A stretch of 64,000 nt of DNA from Rhodococcus sp. BP22 (lineage in GTDB: Bacteria > Actinomycetota > Actinomycetes > Mycobacteriales > Mycobacteriaceae). Shown piece by piece: positions 35,968 through 44,302 of this stretch (positions are counted from its first letter, which is position 1; the number at the start of each line of letters is the position of its first letter). A program made the position numbers and the translations under genes. Under the pieces are notes generated by a model, which saw only the letters and a list, made by a program, of their open reading frames with translations, searched no databases and was not told where the DNA came from. Location of the stretch: contig NZ_JACFTB010000003.1 in NCBI RefSeq assembly GCF_014281965.1, forward strand, positions 124,001 to 188,000. Direction: 5' to 3'.

Positions 35968-37109
35968 TAGATACTCCATTCGTATTTGTCATGGATGAGT
36001 TGGTTGAGCATGCTGTGGTGAAGTACGTATTCGTCGGCGGTGGCGGGTGCTGTGGTATCGCCGAAATGCACAGTCCGTTGCTTGATGCGGGCGAAAATGA
36101 TCGCGCACCGTACAGCCGCGAAGACCAAATGGAAGCGCATGTCGTTGAGCTTCCTGCCAGAGATTTGCTGGAACTCGTCGATGACGTCTGCGGGACGCAG
36201 GAATTTCGGCAAGCCCGGTCTGCCGAAGGCGTCAGCCATATCTTGATACATCCTGTGGAAGAAGATGAACCAGGCGACGTCGAGCTCGGGTGGGCCAGCT
36301 GTGGCGGCCTCCCAGTCCAGCACGGCTGTCGGCACCACGCCGTCGTAGAGGATATTGCCGATCCGGGCATCACCCCAGCACAGAGTGGTGTTCGAGACTG
36401 TGGAAGGCCAGTGCGCGCGTACCCAGTCAAATCCCGCCTCGATCGATGGGATGCGCATTCCGCCGGAGTTCAGGGTCCACTCGTAATAGGACCACGCCTC
36501 ATCGAACACCGACTGCAGCCGCTGCTGTGGGGTCTGTCCGGGGGACAGGCCGAGGATAGCCTCGGGATTCGGGGTGCGATGGATTTCAGCCATCACTACG
36601 ATGGAGTTGCGCTGCAGCTCTGCTAGTCGGCTCGGATTGGCACCGAGCATCCAACTGTCGAACACATACGGGGGATTGTCCTGTGGCGCATGGCCTTCCG
36701 CGCGGTCCATAACCAGAAATGGCCGGCCCAACACGTCTCCGATGTCCTCGATCCAGCGGACTCGCGGGACAGGAACCGCGCCGAAGTCTGCGACAGCGTT
36801 CATCACCCTGGATTGTGCGCGTAGATCATACTCAGGAAACACTGGGAGCGCGGATTCCTCCGGGACCATCCGCAGCACTTGCGGAGTACGTTTTGTGATT
36901 CCGTCGATGATCCGCACGGTGCTGAACAGCACCGAGACACTGGACATCCCGGTGGAGCTATTGCGACTGACTTCCTCGACTCTCAGATCCGGATCGCCGG
37001 TTTGCTTCGCGAGCCAGTCCCGCAGATCCCTACGCAGGTTGGTCAGGTTGGTCTGTGTGGTGGTGACCGTCGTGTTCACCCCAGCAGGGATCTCATCTTT
37101 ATTTGCCAT
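35967..37109 (-). CDS. Aminoglycoside phosphotransferase-fold (ACAD10-like) kinase family protein
   Basis: This 380-residue protein has a small-molecule kinase fold. The catalytic loop is LCWGDARIGNILYDG (Asp and Asn, about residues 268-282), and the metal-binding aspartate lies in AVLDWEAATAGPPELD. Family members phosphorylate hydroxyl groups, in some cases hydroxyacyl-CoA or steroid-like compounds; no drug-resistance role is implied. GGAGAG precedes the ATG at 37109; the open frame extends further upstream through the aldehyde dehydrogenase relic. It is cotranslated with the downstream gene of unknown function. Confidence 0.82.
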   Translation of the reverse strand: MANKDEIPAGVNTTVTTTQTNLTNLRRDLRDWLAKQTGDPDLRVEEVSRNSSTGMSSVSVLFSTVRIIDGITKRTPQVLRMVPEESALPVFPEYDLRAQSRVMNAVADFGAVPVPRVRWIEDIGDVLGRPFLVMDRAEGHAPQDNPPYVFDSWMLGANPSRLAELQRNSIVVMAEIHRTPNPEAILGLSPGQTPQQRLQSVFDEAWSYYEWTLNSGGMRIPSIEAGFDWVRAHWPSTVSNTTLCWGDARIGNILYDGVVPTAVLDWEAATAGPPELDVAWFIFFHRMYQDMADAFGRPGLPKFLRPADVIDEFQQISGRKLNDMRFHLVFAAVRCAIIFARIKQRTVHFGDTTAPATADEYVLHHSMLNQLIHDKYEWSI

Positions 37110-37219
37110 ACTCGGCTCTCCAATTGTGTATCTTGTCCGGCTCCCTCTCGAGGCAGCTGGTTGATTTACGACGCGGGTGGTCAGGAAATCGTCGATGCTG
37201 GCCTCGAACCCCTCGACCA

Positions 37220-37336
37220 CCCGCGCTCCGCGTCGGCGGACCACACGGACGCACCTGAGTAAAACTCCTGACCGTCGACCTGAGCAGGGACTTCTACCAG
37301 GCTGCTGTAGGCCACGATCGGCAGCACGGGGCCGAA
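37220..37336 (-). pseudogene. Aldehyde dehydrogenase relic
   Basis: The minus-strand translation reads FGPVLPIVAYSSL, then after a short stretch YSGASVWSADAERG, matching the EEIFGPVLPV and GASVWS-D--RG motifs of the C-terminal part of aldehyde dehydrogenases. A stop codon replaces the residue before FGPV, and the frame is lost after AERG. About 39 codons remain between the kinase and alcohol dehydrogenase genes. Confidence 0.65.
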
Positions 37337-37349
37337 TTACTCGTGTTGG

Positions 37350-38408
37350 TCATGGAATTAGTACCGCCCTTCCGGAGATCAGGCCGTTCTCGAGGCGTCC
37401 GAGGACCTCGACGCCGGCTGAGAGAGGGAAGGTTTCGACCTCGACGCGAATCTTGCCGTCGGCGGCCAGCGCGAGAGAGTCGATCAGGTTGCGGCGGGTA
37501 CCCGCGTAGGTCTTCTTGATAGATGCGCCCCATGGCCAGCTGTCTCCGAGAGCTGCGTCGGCGGCCACTCCCGGTTCGCCGCCACCGAGTCCGATCATCC
37601 GGTACGCGCCGCCCGGTGCCACCGCCTGGACGGAGAGTTTGGCAGTAGCGTCGACTCCCACAAAATCGAACACAGCATCCGCGCCCAGGCCATCTGTGCA
37701 CTCCAGGATGCGGGCTGCGGTGTGCTCGTCGGCGTTCATAGCGAGGTCGGCACCCAGACTGGTCGCCAGCGTCCGCTTGCCGGCGTCGACGTCGACAGCA
37801 ATCACCCGAACCGGACTGATGGCACGCAGTATCTGCACACCGATGTGGCCGAGGCCCCCGACTCCAATGACGACGGCGGTACCACCGGGGCGCAGATGTT
37901 CTCGAGCGCCGTGAATCGCGTGGTAGCTCGTAAGGGCGGCGTCGGCAAGCGGGGCTGCCTGCGTCGGGTCCAAATCTCCGCTGGGGACGAACGAAGATGC
38001 GGGGACCCGGACATACTCGGCCATGCCGCCATCCGGGCCGAGCCCTGGACACGGCGGCATCGCTGCACGACCCGCGGCCAGACAGGCGTTCTCGTATCCC
38101 GTAGCACATGCGCGGCACACCCCGCATGACCAGCACAGGTAGACCACACCGGCCTCACCGACAGCGATTCCCTCCACTGCGGTGCCTACCGCGACGATCG
38201 TGCCGGCAATCTCGTGGCCGAGAGTCAGCGGCCGGTCCCGGACGCTCGTGGAGTGCACAAGGTACAGGTCCGAATGGCAGATTCCGGCGGCGGTCACTTT
38301 GAGCAGTACGTCAGCAGGGGCGGCCGTCGGCACCGGTACCTCCGTCAGCTCCACTGTGCCCGGAGCGGTGACCTGAATAGCCTTCATTGTCGCGGGGGGT
38401 GTCCACAT
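37350..38408 (-). CDS. Zinc-dependent NAD(P) alcohol dehydrogenase
   Basis: This 352-residue medium-chain dehydrogenase has the catalytic zinc ligands in AAGICHSDLYL and LTLGHEIAG, the structural zinc cysteines in CWSCGVCRACATGYENAC (about residues 96-113), and the cofactor motif AVVIGVGGLGHIGVQ. The following IAVDVDAGKR suggests NAD preference. It oxidises alcohols to aldehydes or ketones. The aldehyde dehydrogenase relic lies just downstream, which fits a former alcohol-to-acid pair. An inner ATG (38387) is a possible alternative start. Confidence 0.92.
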   Translation of the reverse strand: MWTPPATMKAIQVTAPGTVELTEVPVPTAAPADVLLKVTAAGICHSDLYLVHSTSVRDRPLTLGHEIAGTIVAVGTAVEGIAVGEAGVVYLCWSCGVCRACATGYENACLAAGRAAMPPCPGLGPDGGMAEYVRVPASSFVPSGDLDPTQAAPLADAALTSYHAIHGAREHLRPGGTAVVIGVGGLGHIGVQILRAISPVRVIAVDVDAGKRTLATSLGADLAMNADEHTAARILECTDGLGADAVFDFVGVDATAKLSVQAVAPGGAYRMIGLGGGEPGVAADAALGDSWPWGASIKKTYAGTRRNLIDSLALAADGKIRVEVETFPLSAGVEVLGRLENGLISGRAVLIP

Positions 38409-38453
38409 CGTGTGGTCTCGACTTTCATGAGGAGGGGGCCGGGCTGGAGCGAA

Positions 38454-39596
38454 TCAGTTATCGATCGCGGCGTACACCGCGTCGAGGTAGCCATTGACGT
38501 TGGGTGCACCCACGAGCTGCGGGGCCATCTTGTTCATTACAAATGCCATGGTCATCCGCCGGTCCAGATCGTTGATTACCAGCGAGCCGCCATAGCCGGT
38601 CCACCAGCAGATACGGCCGTCGGGGATCGATGGCATCGAGTCTGGGCTAGGTAGGCCGTAACCGACACCGAAGCGGATGTGGGTGCCCAGGACACGGTCC
38701 ACGCCATCGGCTTGGACCTCGAAGATCCTCTCGATCGTGCTGGGCGAGAGGTACTTCCGCCCATCCACGACGCCGTCATGGGAAATCAACGACTGCAGCC
38801 GAGCCACCGAGTGAGCGTTTCCTTGGCCGTTCGCGGCACCGATCTCGGCCGCGAGAAAATCCCGGTCGGTGGAAATCGAGGTGGGCATCGCGGGGTTCGT
38901 CATCGTCTTCACGAACACGCCCTCCGGTGGCAACGCAGAAAAGTCGAACTCGCTAGGGGGCGGCGGGATCAACGGTGCGACGCGTGCATCGATGTCGGGC
39001 GGCGTCCCGATCCAGTAGTCCTCACACATGGGCCCCGCGAATTCCTCTGCGAACACTTCGCCGAGCGTCCGGCCTGTGATCAGTCGCACGATCTCGCCAA
39101 TCAGGTGACCGTGGTTCAGCGCCTGATAGCCGGAGCCCTCGCCCGGTGTCCACCAGGGTGCCTGCGCCGCAAGCAACGACGCGGCACTCTGCGTGTCGTA
39201 GATGTCGGTCACCGAGACCCTCTGCTCCCAGCCGCAGACGCCCGATGTGTGGCCGAGGATATGACGAACCAGCACCGATTGCTTGCCCTCGGCAGCGAAC
39301 TCCGGCCAATACGTCGACACTGGGGCGTCAAGATTCAACTGGCCGCGCTCGACCAGCAGCAGGGCGACGAGTGCTGTCATGGTCTTGGTCAGGGAGTATG
39401 TGTTGGTGACGGTGTCTTGGGCCCACTCTCGGCCCGTCTCTATATCGGCGACTCCGCCCCACAGGTCGATCTCGACCTCGCCGTCGACGATCAGGCAGAG
39501 GGAGGCGCCAACCTCCAGACCAGCGTCCATGTTGCCTTGCAGCAGCTTGCGGACCTCGCCATACCGGGGTACGCACACACCCCGGAGCGGTGCCAT
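38454..39596 (-). CDS. Serine hydrolase, beta-lactamase/EstB family
   Basis: This 380-residue protein belongs to the class C beta-lactamase-like esterases. The nucleophile motif S-x-x-K is in NTYSLTKTMTALVAL (about residue 68), and a tyrosine-containing GSGYQALNHGHLIGE segment lies near residue 156. No signal peptide is visible. In this family members often hydrolyse esters or lactones rather than antibiotics. The start shares a base with the stop of the upstream monooxygenase gene (TGATG), so both are made together, which suits cleavage of an ester made by the monooxygenase. Confidence 0.88.
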   Translation of the reverse strand: MAPLRGVCVPRYGEVRKLLQGNMDAGLEVGASLCLIVDGEVEIDLWGGVADIETGREWAQDTVTNTYSLTKTMTALVALLLVERGQLNLDAPVSTYWPEFAAEGKQSVLVRHILGHTSGVCGWEQRVSVTDIYDTQSAASLLAAQAPWWTPGEGSGYQALNHGHLIGEIVRLITGRTLGEVFAEEFAGPMCEDYWIGTPPDIDARVAPLIPPPPSEFDFSALPPEGVFVKTMTNPAMPTSISTDRDFLAAEIGAANGQGNAHSVARLQSLISHDGVVDGRKYLSPSTIERIFEVQADGVDRVLGTHIRFGVGYGLPSPDSMPSIPDGRICWWTGYGGSLVINDLDRRMTMAFVMNKMAPQLVGAPNVNGYLDAVYAAIDN

Positions 39597-40972
39597 CAGA
39601 CGGAGACCTTTACCGATTGGGTCTTTACGCCGGGGGTCTTCTCCGCAACGCGCTTCACGCCGGCGGCGATCTCCTTGTGCAGATCCCGCGTGTATCGGCG
39701 CAAGTCCACCTGAATCGTATGGCGAGCGGCTGCGTAGTACTGGCTGAGGTGCTCTCGCTCGTCGCGCATGATGATCTCCTGCATCTGACCGACGCTCGGT
39801 AGCTCATACTCGCCGGTTAGATGCCGAGCTATGAAATGGCTCTGCTGTTCTGCGAGGTTGACGATGGTGGGCGAGGACTGCGCCAGTCCGGCGTAGTACA
39901 GATTCTCGATTCCCGGCTTGATCATGCGCTTGAACAACGGCAGCCGGTTCTCCTCGTCCGGCACGATGGCGGGATCGGTGAAGAACGGGAAGGTGATGTT
40001 ATACCCGGTGGCGAAGACGATTGCGTCCGCAACGATCCTGGTGCCGTCGGTGCAGACCACAGCGTCGCCGTCGAGCCGCGCGATCCCGGGAACACAGGTG
40101 ACATCGCCGGATCCAGCCTTGGCCAAGAAGTCGATGCTCACCGAGGGGTGCGAGCCCAAGGGCTCGTGGTCGGGCTTGGGCAACCCGTAAGACTCCATGG
40201 TGCCGAGTTGCTTCTTGATGTTCTTCCGCGCGATCCTCAGCGCGATCCTCTTGGGAATCCACATGGGCATCATCATCTTGTCCGCTGGTTTGCCCCCGCG
40301 ATACTTGGTCAGGACCCAGACACCGCGGCGAGCGGAAACCCAGACGTGCTTGGCAATCGAGCGGTGCGAAAGTTCGGAAGCAATGTCCAGTGCAGAGTTG
40401 CCCATGCCGACAACGATGACATTCTTGCCACGCATGTCCACAGGCTCGAACGGGCTTCGGTAGGTGTGGCTGTGCAGCATGTCGCCATCGAACTCGCCGG
40501 GGTACTCCGGCGTCCGCGGATCCCAGTGGTGGCCGTTTGCCACCACCAGGGCTTCGTACAACCGCGTCTCGCCGGTGTCGAGTGTGACAGCCCACTTGCC
40601 GTCGGGCTGGCGGACCGCGTTCTCGACCGTGGTGTTGAACGTGATCAGCTCGCGAAGACCGAAGTGGTCGACGTAGTCGCGAAAGTACTGGTGGATCACA
40701 GAGTGGTGGGGGAAGTGCGGCCAGTCGTCGCCAGCAGGGAACTCCTCGAACTGCAGACGACTGGTCGAGGTGTCGATGTGCAGCGACTCGTAGCAGGAGG
40801 ACCAGCCGTTGGGGTTGTTGTGGTACCAGTTCCCGCCCACATCGTCCGAGGCCTCGAAGCAGTCGAATGGAATGCCGTAGTCCTTGAGACGCTTGGCTGT
40901 GGTGAATCCGGAACAGCCGGCTCCGATGATGCAAACGGTGGGCAGTGAGCTCACGAGGCACCTAGCTTTCAT
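39596..40972 (-). CDS. Flavin-containing monooxygenase
   Basis: This 458-residue flavoprotein has the FAD motif CIIGAGCSGFTTAK, the NADPH motif VIVVGMGNSALD, the FMO signature FDGDMLHSHTYR (F-x-G-x3-H-x3-Y) and the FATGY motif. The signature ends in tyrosine as in FMOs rather than in tryptophan as in typical Baeyer-Villiger monooxygenases, though some FMOs also oxidise ketones to esters. It is the first gene of the minus-strand run; the hydrolase gene follows without a gap. The start at 40972 leaves a short extension before the FAD motif. Confidence 0.92.
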   Translation of the reverse strand: MKARCLVSSLPTVCIIGAGCSGFTTAKRLKDYGIPFDCFEASDDVGGNWYHNNPNGWSSCYESLHIDTSTSRLQFEEFPAGDDWPHFPHHSVIHQYFRDYVDHFGLRELITFNTTVENAVRQPDGKWAVTLDTGETRLYEALVVANGHHWDPRTPEYPGEFDGDMLHSHTYRSPFEPVDMRGKNVIVVGMGNSALDIASELSHRSIAKHVWVSARRGVWVLTKYRGGKPADKMMMPMWIPKRIALRIARKNIKKQLGTMESYGLPKPDHEPLGSHPSVSIDFLAKAGSGDVTCVPGIARLDGDAVVCTDGTRIVADAIVFATGYNITFPFFTDPAIVPDEENRLPLFKRMIKPGIENLYYAGLAQSSPTIVNLAEQQSHFIARHLTGEYELPSVGQMQEIIMRDEREHLSQYYAAARHTIQVDLRRYTRDLHKEIAAGVKRVAEKTPGVKTQSVKVSV

Positions 40973-41352
40973 GTGGTCGACGCTCTTCTGCAGCCGACGT
41001 GGTTATGTTCTATCTCACACTTTAACACTCACTGACTACTTGTCTAGTAAATAACGAGATGTGTTCCATACGGGCGCGCAGCGGGCCCGAGGAGCCCACC
41101 ATGTGCCTGGGCCGTTGCCCGGGTATTCGATGACTCGGATTCCGGTTCTGCCTACAGTGGCCTTCGAATACTGTGGTGTTTTGGTCAACCGGTCCGACCA
41201 TCAATGCGCAGCCAGTACCGTGCCCTCCGCTGGAGACGTGGTCACGGTTTTATTCGCCGACGACCCGTCGGTAGAATTCAGTGGGGACGTGCCGCGAATC
41301 TGAGGGGAGCATCGCAAGTGACTGCGCAGCTGTGTGATGGGACGCCCCGGCG
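40973..41352. promoter_or_regulatory. Intergenic control region between the FMO and TetR genes
   Basis: The 380-bp gap separates the divergent monooxygenase and TetR genes. Bases about 41008-41055 are conspicuously AT-richer than the surroundings and should hold the promoter of the minus-strand run. Short imperfect inverted segments occur there (TTTAAC and GTAAAT edges), but I see no convincing single operator. An 80-codon plus-strand frame at 41061-41303 shows no recognisable protein. Confidence 0.4.
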
Positions 41353-41955
41353 ATGACGTTGCGGGATGAGCAGAAGCGTCAGACGAGGCTCAAGTTGTTG
41401 ATGACCTCGCGCGAGTTATTCGTCTCCCACGGCTATGCGGCGGTGACCATCGATGACATCGCTTCTGAGGTCGGCTGCAGTAGGGCGACTTTCTACCTGC
41501 ACTTCAGCAGCAAGATGGACGTGCTGCAGAAGATCGGCGCGGAGACGATGGAGAAGCGCCCGACCGAGATCTATGCTGACCTCGACCGCACGCTGGAGTC
41601 CGGCTTGCAAGCGGATTTCACCGCGTGGGTCGGTCAGTCGCTCGCCTGGTTCGAGGCGAACAAAGATATTCTTCCAGCCTGGGACGAGGCGCTCACGCTC
41701 GAACCAGAGTTCAAGGCCATCGCGAAACAAGCAATCTACGATTTGCCTATGGCGATGCCTTCCTACTTGAAGCGTTGGGGAGCAGATCGGCAAGACGAGG
41801 CGCGGCTGCGCGTCGAACTGCTGGTGAGCCAGCTCGAGCGCTTCTTCACCAGGTGGGCTGTCCAAGGGACGATCGAGTACTCCGGCGACGCGGCGGCAGC
41901 GGTATTGGGCGACATCTGGTTCGCCGCCCTGCAGCCCCCGACGGCACGACACTAG
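41353..41955 (+). CDS. TetR/AcrR-family regulator
   Basis: This 200-residue repressor has the HTH SHGYAAVTIDDIASEVGCSR, followed by ATFYLHFSSKMDVLQKIG (about residues 22-58). The ligand domain is not assigned. It is divergent from the monooxygenase-hydrolase-dehydrogenase run and is its likely regulator. Its stop codon lies in the loop of a 15-bp-arm hairpin, giving very tight termination. Confidence 0.9.
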   Translation: MTLRDEQKRQTRLKLLMTSRELFVSHGYAAVTIDDIASEVGCSRATFYLHFSSKMDVLQKIGAETMEKRPTEIYADLDRTLESGLQADFTAWVGQSLAWFEANKDILPAWDEALTLEPEFKAIAKQAIYDLPMAMPSYLKRWGADRQDEARLRVELLVSQLERFFTRWAVQGTIEYSGDAAAAVLGDIWFAALQPPTARH

Positions 41956-41970
41956 GTCGTGCCGTCGGGG
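41936..41970. terminator. Hairpin with the TetR stop codon in its loop
   Basis: CCCCGACGGCACGAC (41936-41950) and GTCGTGCCGTCGGGG (41956-41970) pair perfectly around ACTAG, which contains the TAG stop. It separates the convergent TetR and substrate-binding protein genes. Confidence 0.8.
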
Positions 41971-42055
41971 ATACTCGGTTGTTCAGGTCGTTGAGGCTGC
42001 AGATGCACAGTCATAACCTCTCTGACTTAGGTGCACATCCTGTTGTGAAGCATTC

Positions 42056-43660
42056 TCAGTTGCCAGAGCGCCATGCTTGGTTGAAGAGCAGAATGCCATC
42101 AGAGCTCGGAATGATCCCGTGGATGTTGTCGTTCCACGGGATGTAGTAGCGGCCAGCATCTATGGTCACCATCGGAGCGGTCTCATTGACCAGCATTTGG
42201 ATCTCATCGAGGACGGACTGGCGTTGCTGCTTGTCGCCAGCGGTCTGTAGATCTGCGAGCAGCCCATCCATCTGCGGATCGGCGTAGCCGAGCACGTTGG
42301 ATTTTGATTTGCTGTGCAGGTTGCCATACAGGCGGGTGAACGGGGACTCATCGAGAACATTGAATCCCGAGTACAGCAGGTCATAGTCGTTCTTGACATA
42401 AACGGCGTTCAGGAGTGCGTTGATATTGGGTACGTAATCGATCTCGACATCAAATCCGACGGAGTTCAACATTGCCTGGAATGCAAGTGCATCCTTCTGG
42501 ACGTCAGCCATCCCAACATAGGTGAGCTTGCCGTCGTAGCCATCGGCTTTGGCCTCATCTAGGTAGCGACGGGCTGCTTCGGGATCGTAACCGGAGGGCT
42601 CCACATCGCTATCCCACTCGGACCAATCCTGGAACAGCGACGAGCTAGGCAAACCTAGCCCGTTGGAAAACCGAGTATCGAAAGCTTCAGGATCTATCCC
42701 GGCGACGATGGCTTTTCTGACGCGTAGGTCTGCGCCAGCGCGGCCTTCACGCTGATTGATCAGGCCAACTCCGCCCATAGAGGCGCTATAGACAAGCCCC
42801 GGAAGTCCCGCGTCGAGCGCCGCGTGCACGTTGTCTGGGTAGCGCAAGTATGCGAGGTCGATTCCGCCGGCCTGTAGTGTCTCGAGTTTGCCCGGCTCAC
42901 TAACGATCGCGGGGAACCGCACGGTGTCTACATTCGGGGCACCATCCCAATAGTCCGGTCGGGCGCTGAGGATAAGTTCTTCCTGCGGTGAAAACTTATC
43001 TACGGTGAACGGGCCGGCTCCGACTGGTGTGAATTGGCCGCCATCTTCAGCTGAAGGGGCAACGATCATGCCCGGGCCAGTGGCGAGCATGCTGGGAAAC
43101 TCATTCCATGGCTGCTTCAGCGAGAAGACAACAGTGCTGCTATCACGTGCCACTGAATCGGCCACGCTAGTTGACCATATTTGAGCGTGCGTGCCGGCTT
43201 TCTCGACGTAGCGATTGATGCTCCACACCACCGCATCGGCGTCTACGGGGGTGCCGTCATTGAATTTGGCACCATCGCGGAGTGTGAGCGTCCACTCCGT
43301 GCTGTCGTCGTTTCCGCTTAGGGATTCCCCGAGCTGAGGGACGTACTCGCGCGACTCTAGGTCGTAGCGTATGAGTAGGTCGTAGATTGCGGCCATCTCT
43401 GTGCCGCCGGTGGCCCCGCCATCTTGGCGCGCCGCGGGGTCGAGGCTGGAGACACCGTTGTAGGTTGCGTAGGAAATCTGGCCGCCACGCGAGGGAGCAT
43501 CGTCGGACATATCTCCAACTACCCCGGTGGAAAGGTCCTGGTACACGACCTTTTCGTTGGCCCCGTCGCTGCCGCAGCTTGTGATGACCAGAATCGAAAC
43601 AAGACATACGCCGAGGACGCCCAAATACCTGCGTCGTAATCGTCTACCAATTGGATTCAC
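42056..43660 (-). CDS. ABC transporter substrate-binding lipoprotein, peptide/SBP_bac_5 type
   Basis: This 534-residue lipoprotein has a basic start (GRRLRRRYLG), a hydrophobic segment and lipobox LVITSC, and the family 5 signature LRDGAKFNDGTPVDADAVVW. It is closely similar over its whole length to the protein at 9269-10867, including NETAPM and the shared C-terminal SSDGILLF segment. The GTG at 43660 gives a normal signal peptide; the longer open frame adds 53 unlikely residues. There is no permease or ATPase gene nearby. It faces the TetR gene and is divergent, at a distance, from the SDR gene. Confidence 0.9.
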   Translation of the reverse strand: MNPIGRRLRRRYLGVLGVCLVSILVITSCGSDGANEKVVYQDLSTGVVGDMSDDAPSRGGQISYATYNGVSSLDPAARQDGGATGGTEMAAIYDLLIRYDLESREYVPQLGESLSGNDDSTEWTLTLRDGAKFNDGTPVDADAVVWSINRYVEKAGTHAQIWSTSVADSVARDSSTVVFSLKQPWNEFPSMLATGPGMIVAPSAEDGGQFTPVGAGPFTVDKFSPQEELILSARPDYWDGAPNVDTVRFPAIVSEPGKLETLQAGGIDLAYLRYPDNVHAALDAGLPGLVYSASMGGVGLINQREGRAGADLRVRKAIVAGIDPEAFDTRFSNGLGLPSSSLFQDWSEWDSDVEPSGYDPEAARRYLDEAKADGYDGKLTYVGMADVQKDALAFQAMLNSVGFDVEIDYVPNINALLNAVYVKNDYDLLYSGFNVLDESPFTRLYGNLHSKSKSNVLGYADPQMDGLLADLQTAGDKQQRQSVLDEIQMLVNETAPMVTIDAGRYYIPWNDNIHGIIPSSDGILLFNQAWRSGN

Positions 43661-44302
43661 TGAGGGTCCCGTTTCTTCGTGTGGGGTCGTGTTCCTTGTC
43701 GATCGCACATCGTCCGCTTCTTCATTGGCGTGGCCCTGAAAAGCTGCACAACCGCGCCCGATGAGCAATTGGCAAGCTTTCCGACAGTTTCGCTGATGCA
43801 TTGACCACTTGGTTGACATGCCGCCATCGACGGCTCATTATGACCTGAGACACACCTTCGTTGTCAAGAGAGGGCCAGATGACAAGCCCGACGGGTATCG
43901 CTTCAGGTACGTGGAAGCGGTCCGCTGTAATCAGGCACCTGGAAGGTCGCAGGTTGACGTTTGAGCGTCTCGGCGGCATCAACCATGGCTAGACCGTCCA
44001 TCAGGCAAGAACGGGCAGTTCGTCATCCAAGCGCTGGTTCTAGGAGGACCACATAGGACAATCCGGCTCGACGGCAGAATTCCGGGGAAACGGTGCAGGC
44101 GACGACAGGCGGCGCTGAAGTGTCTAGATAGTCCTTCACATGCGAGCTTCTGCCGCGAATGCAATGACTGATTGCTCTCCCAGCCGACGCCGTGCGCACA
44201 AAGACGAGTCACCGCATAGATCGAGACCCTATTTGTCAGACAATATTCACGAGCTTGATCGCGCGGAAGATGGCGTGATCTCGGAAGGGTGGTACTCCTG
44301 CC
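43661..44302. other. 642-bp region without a recognisable gene
   Basis: No frame on either strand gives a known protein. The region holds the promoters of the divergent lipoprotein and SDR genes and one clear palindrome (44233-44243). Open frames at 43722-43982 and 44140-44511 lack domain signatures and appear to be chance. It may contain decayed sequence. Confidence 0.5.
44233..44243. promoter_or_regulatory. Candidate operator upstream of the SDR gene
   Basis: TTGTC-A-GACAA is a perfect inverted repeat in an AT-rich patch, 60 bp upstream of the SDR start. The form resembles GntR-type operators, but no regulator of that family is nearby. Confidence 0.45.

Noticed and set aside
38454..39596. 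The beta-lactamase-like gene as an antibiotic resistance gene
   Set aside because: It has no signal peptide, belongs to the EstB-like branch, and is coupled to a monooxygenase gene, so an esterase role is more likely.
41061..41303. An 80-codon plus-strand frame in the FMO-TetR gap
   Set aside because: There is no ribosome site, domain or biased composition; it was judged to be chance.
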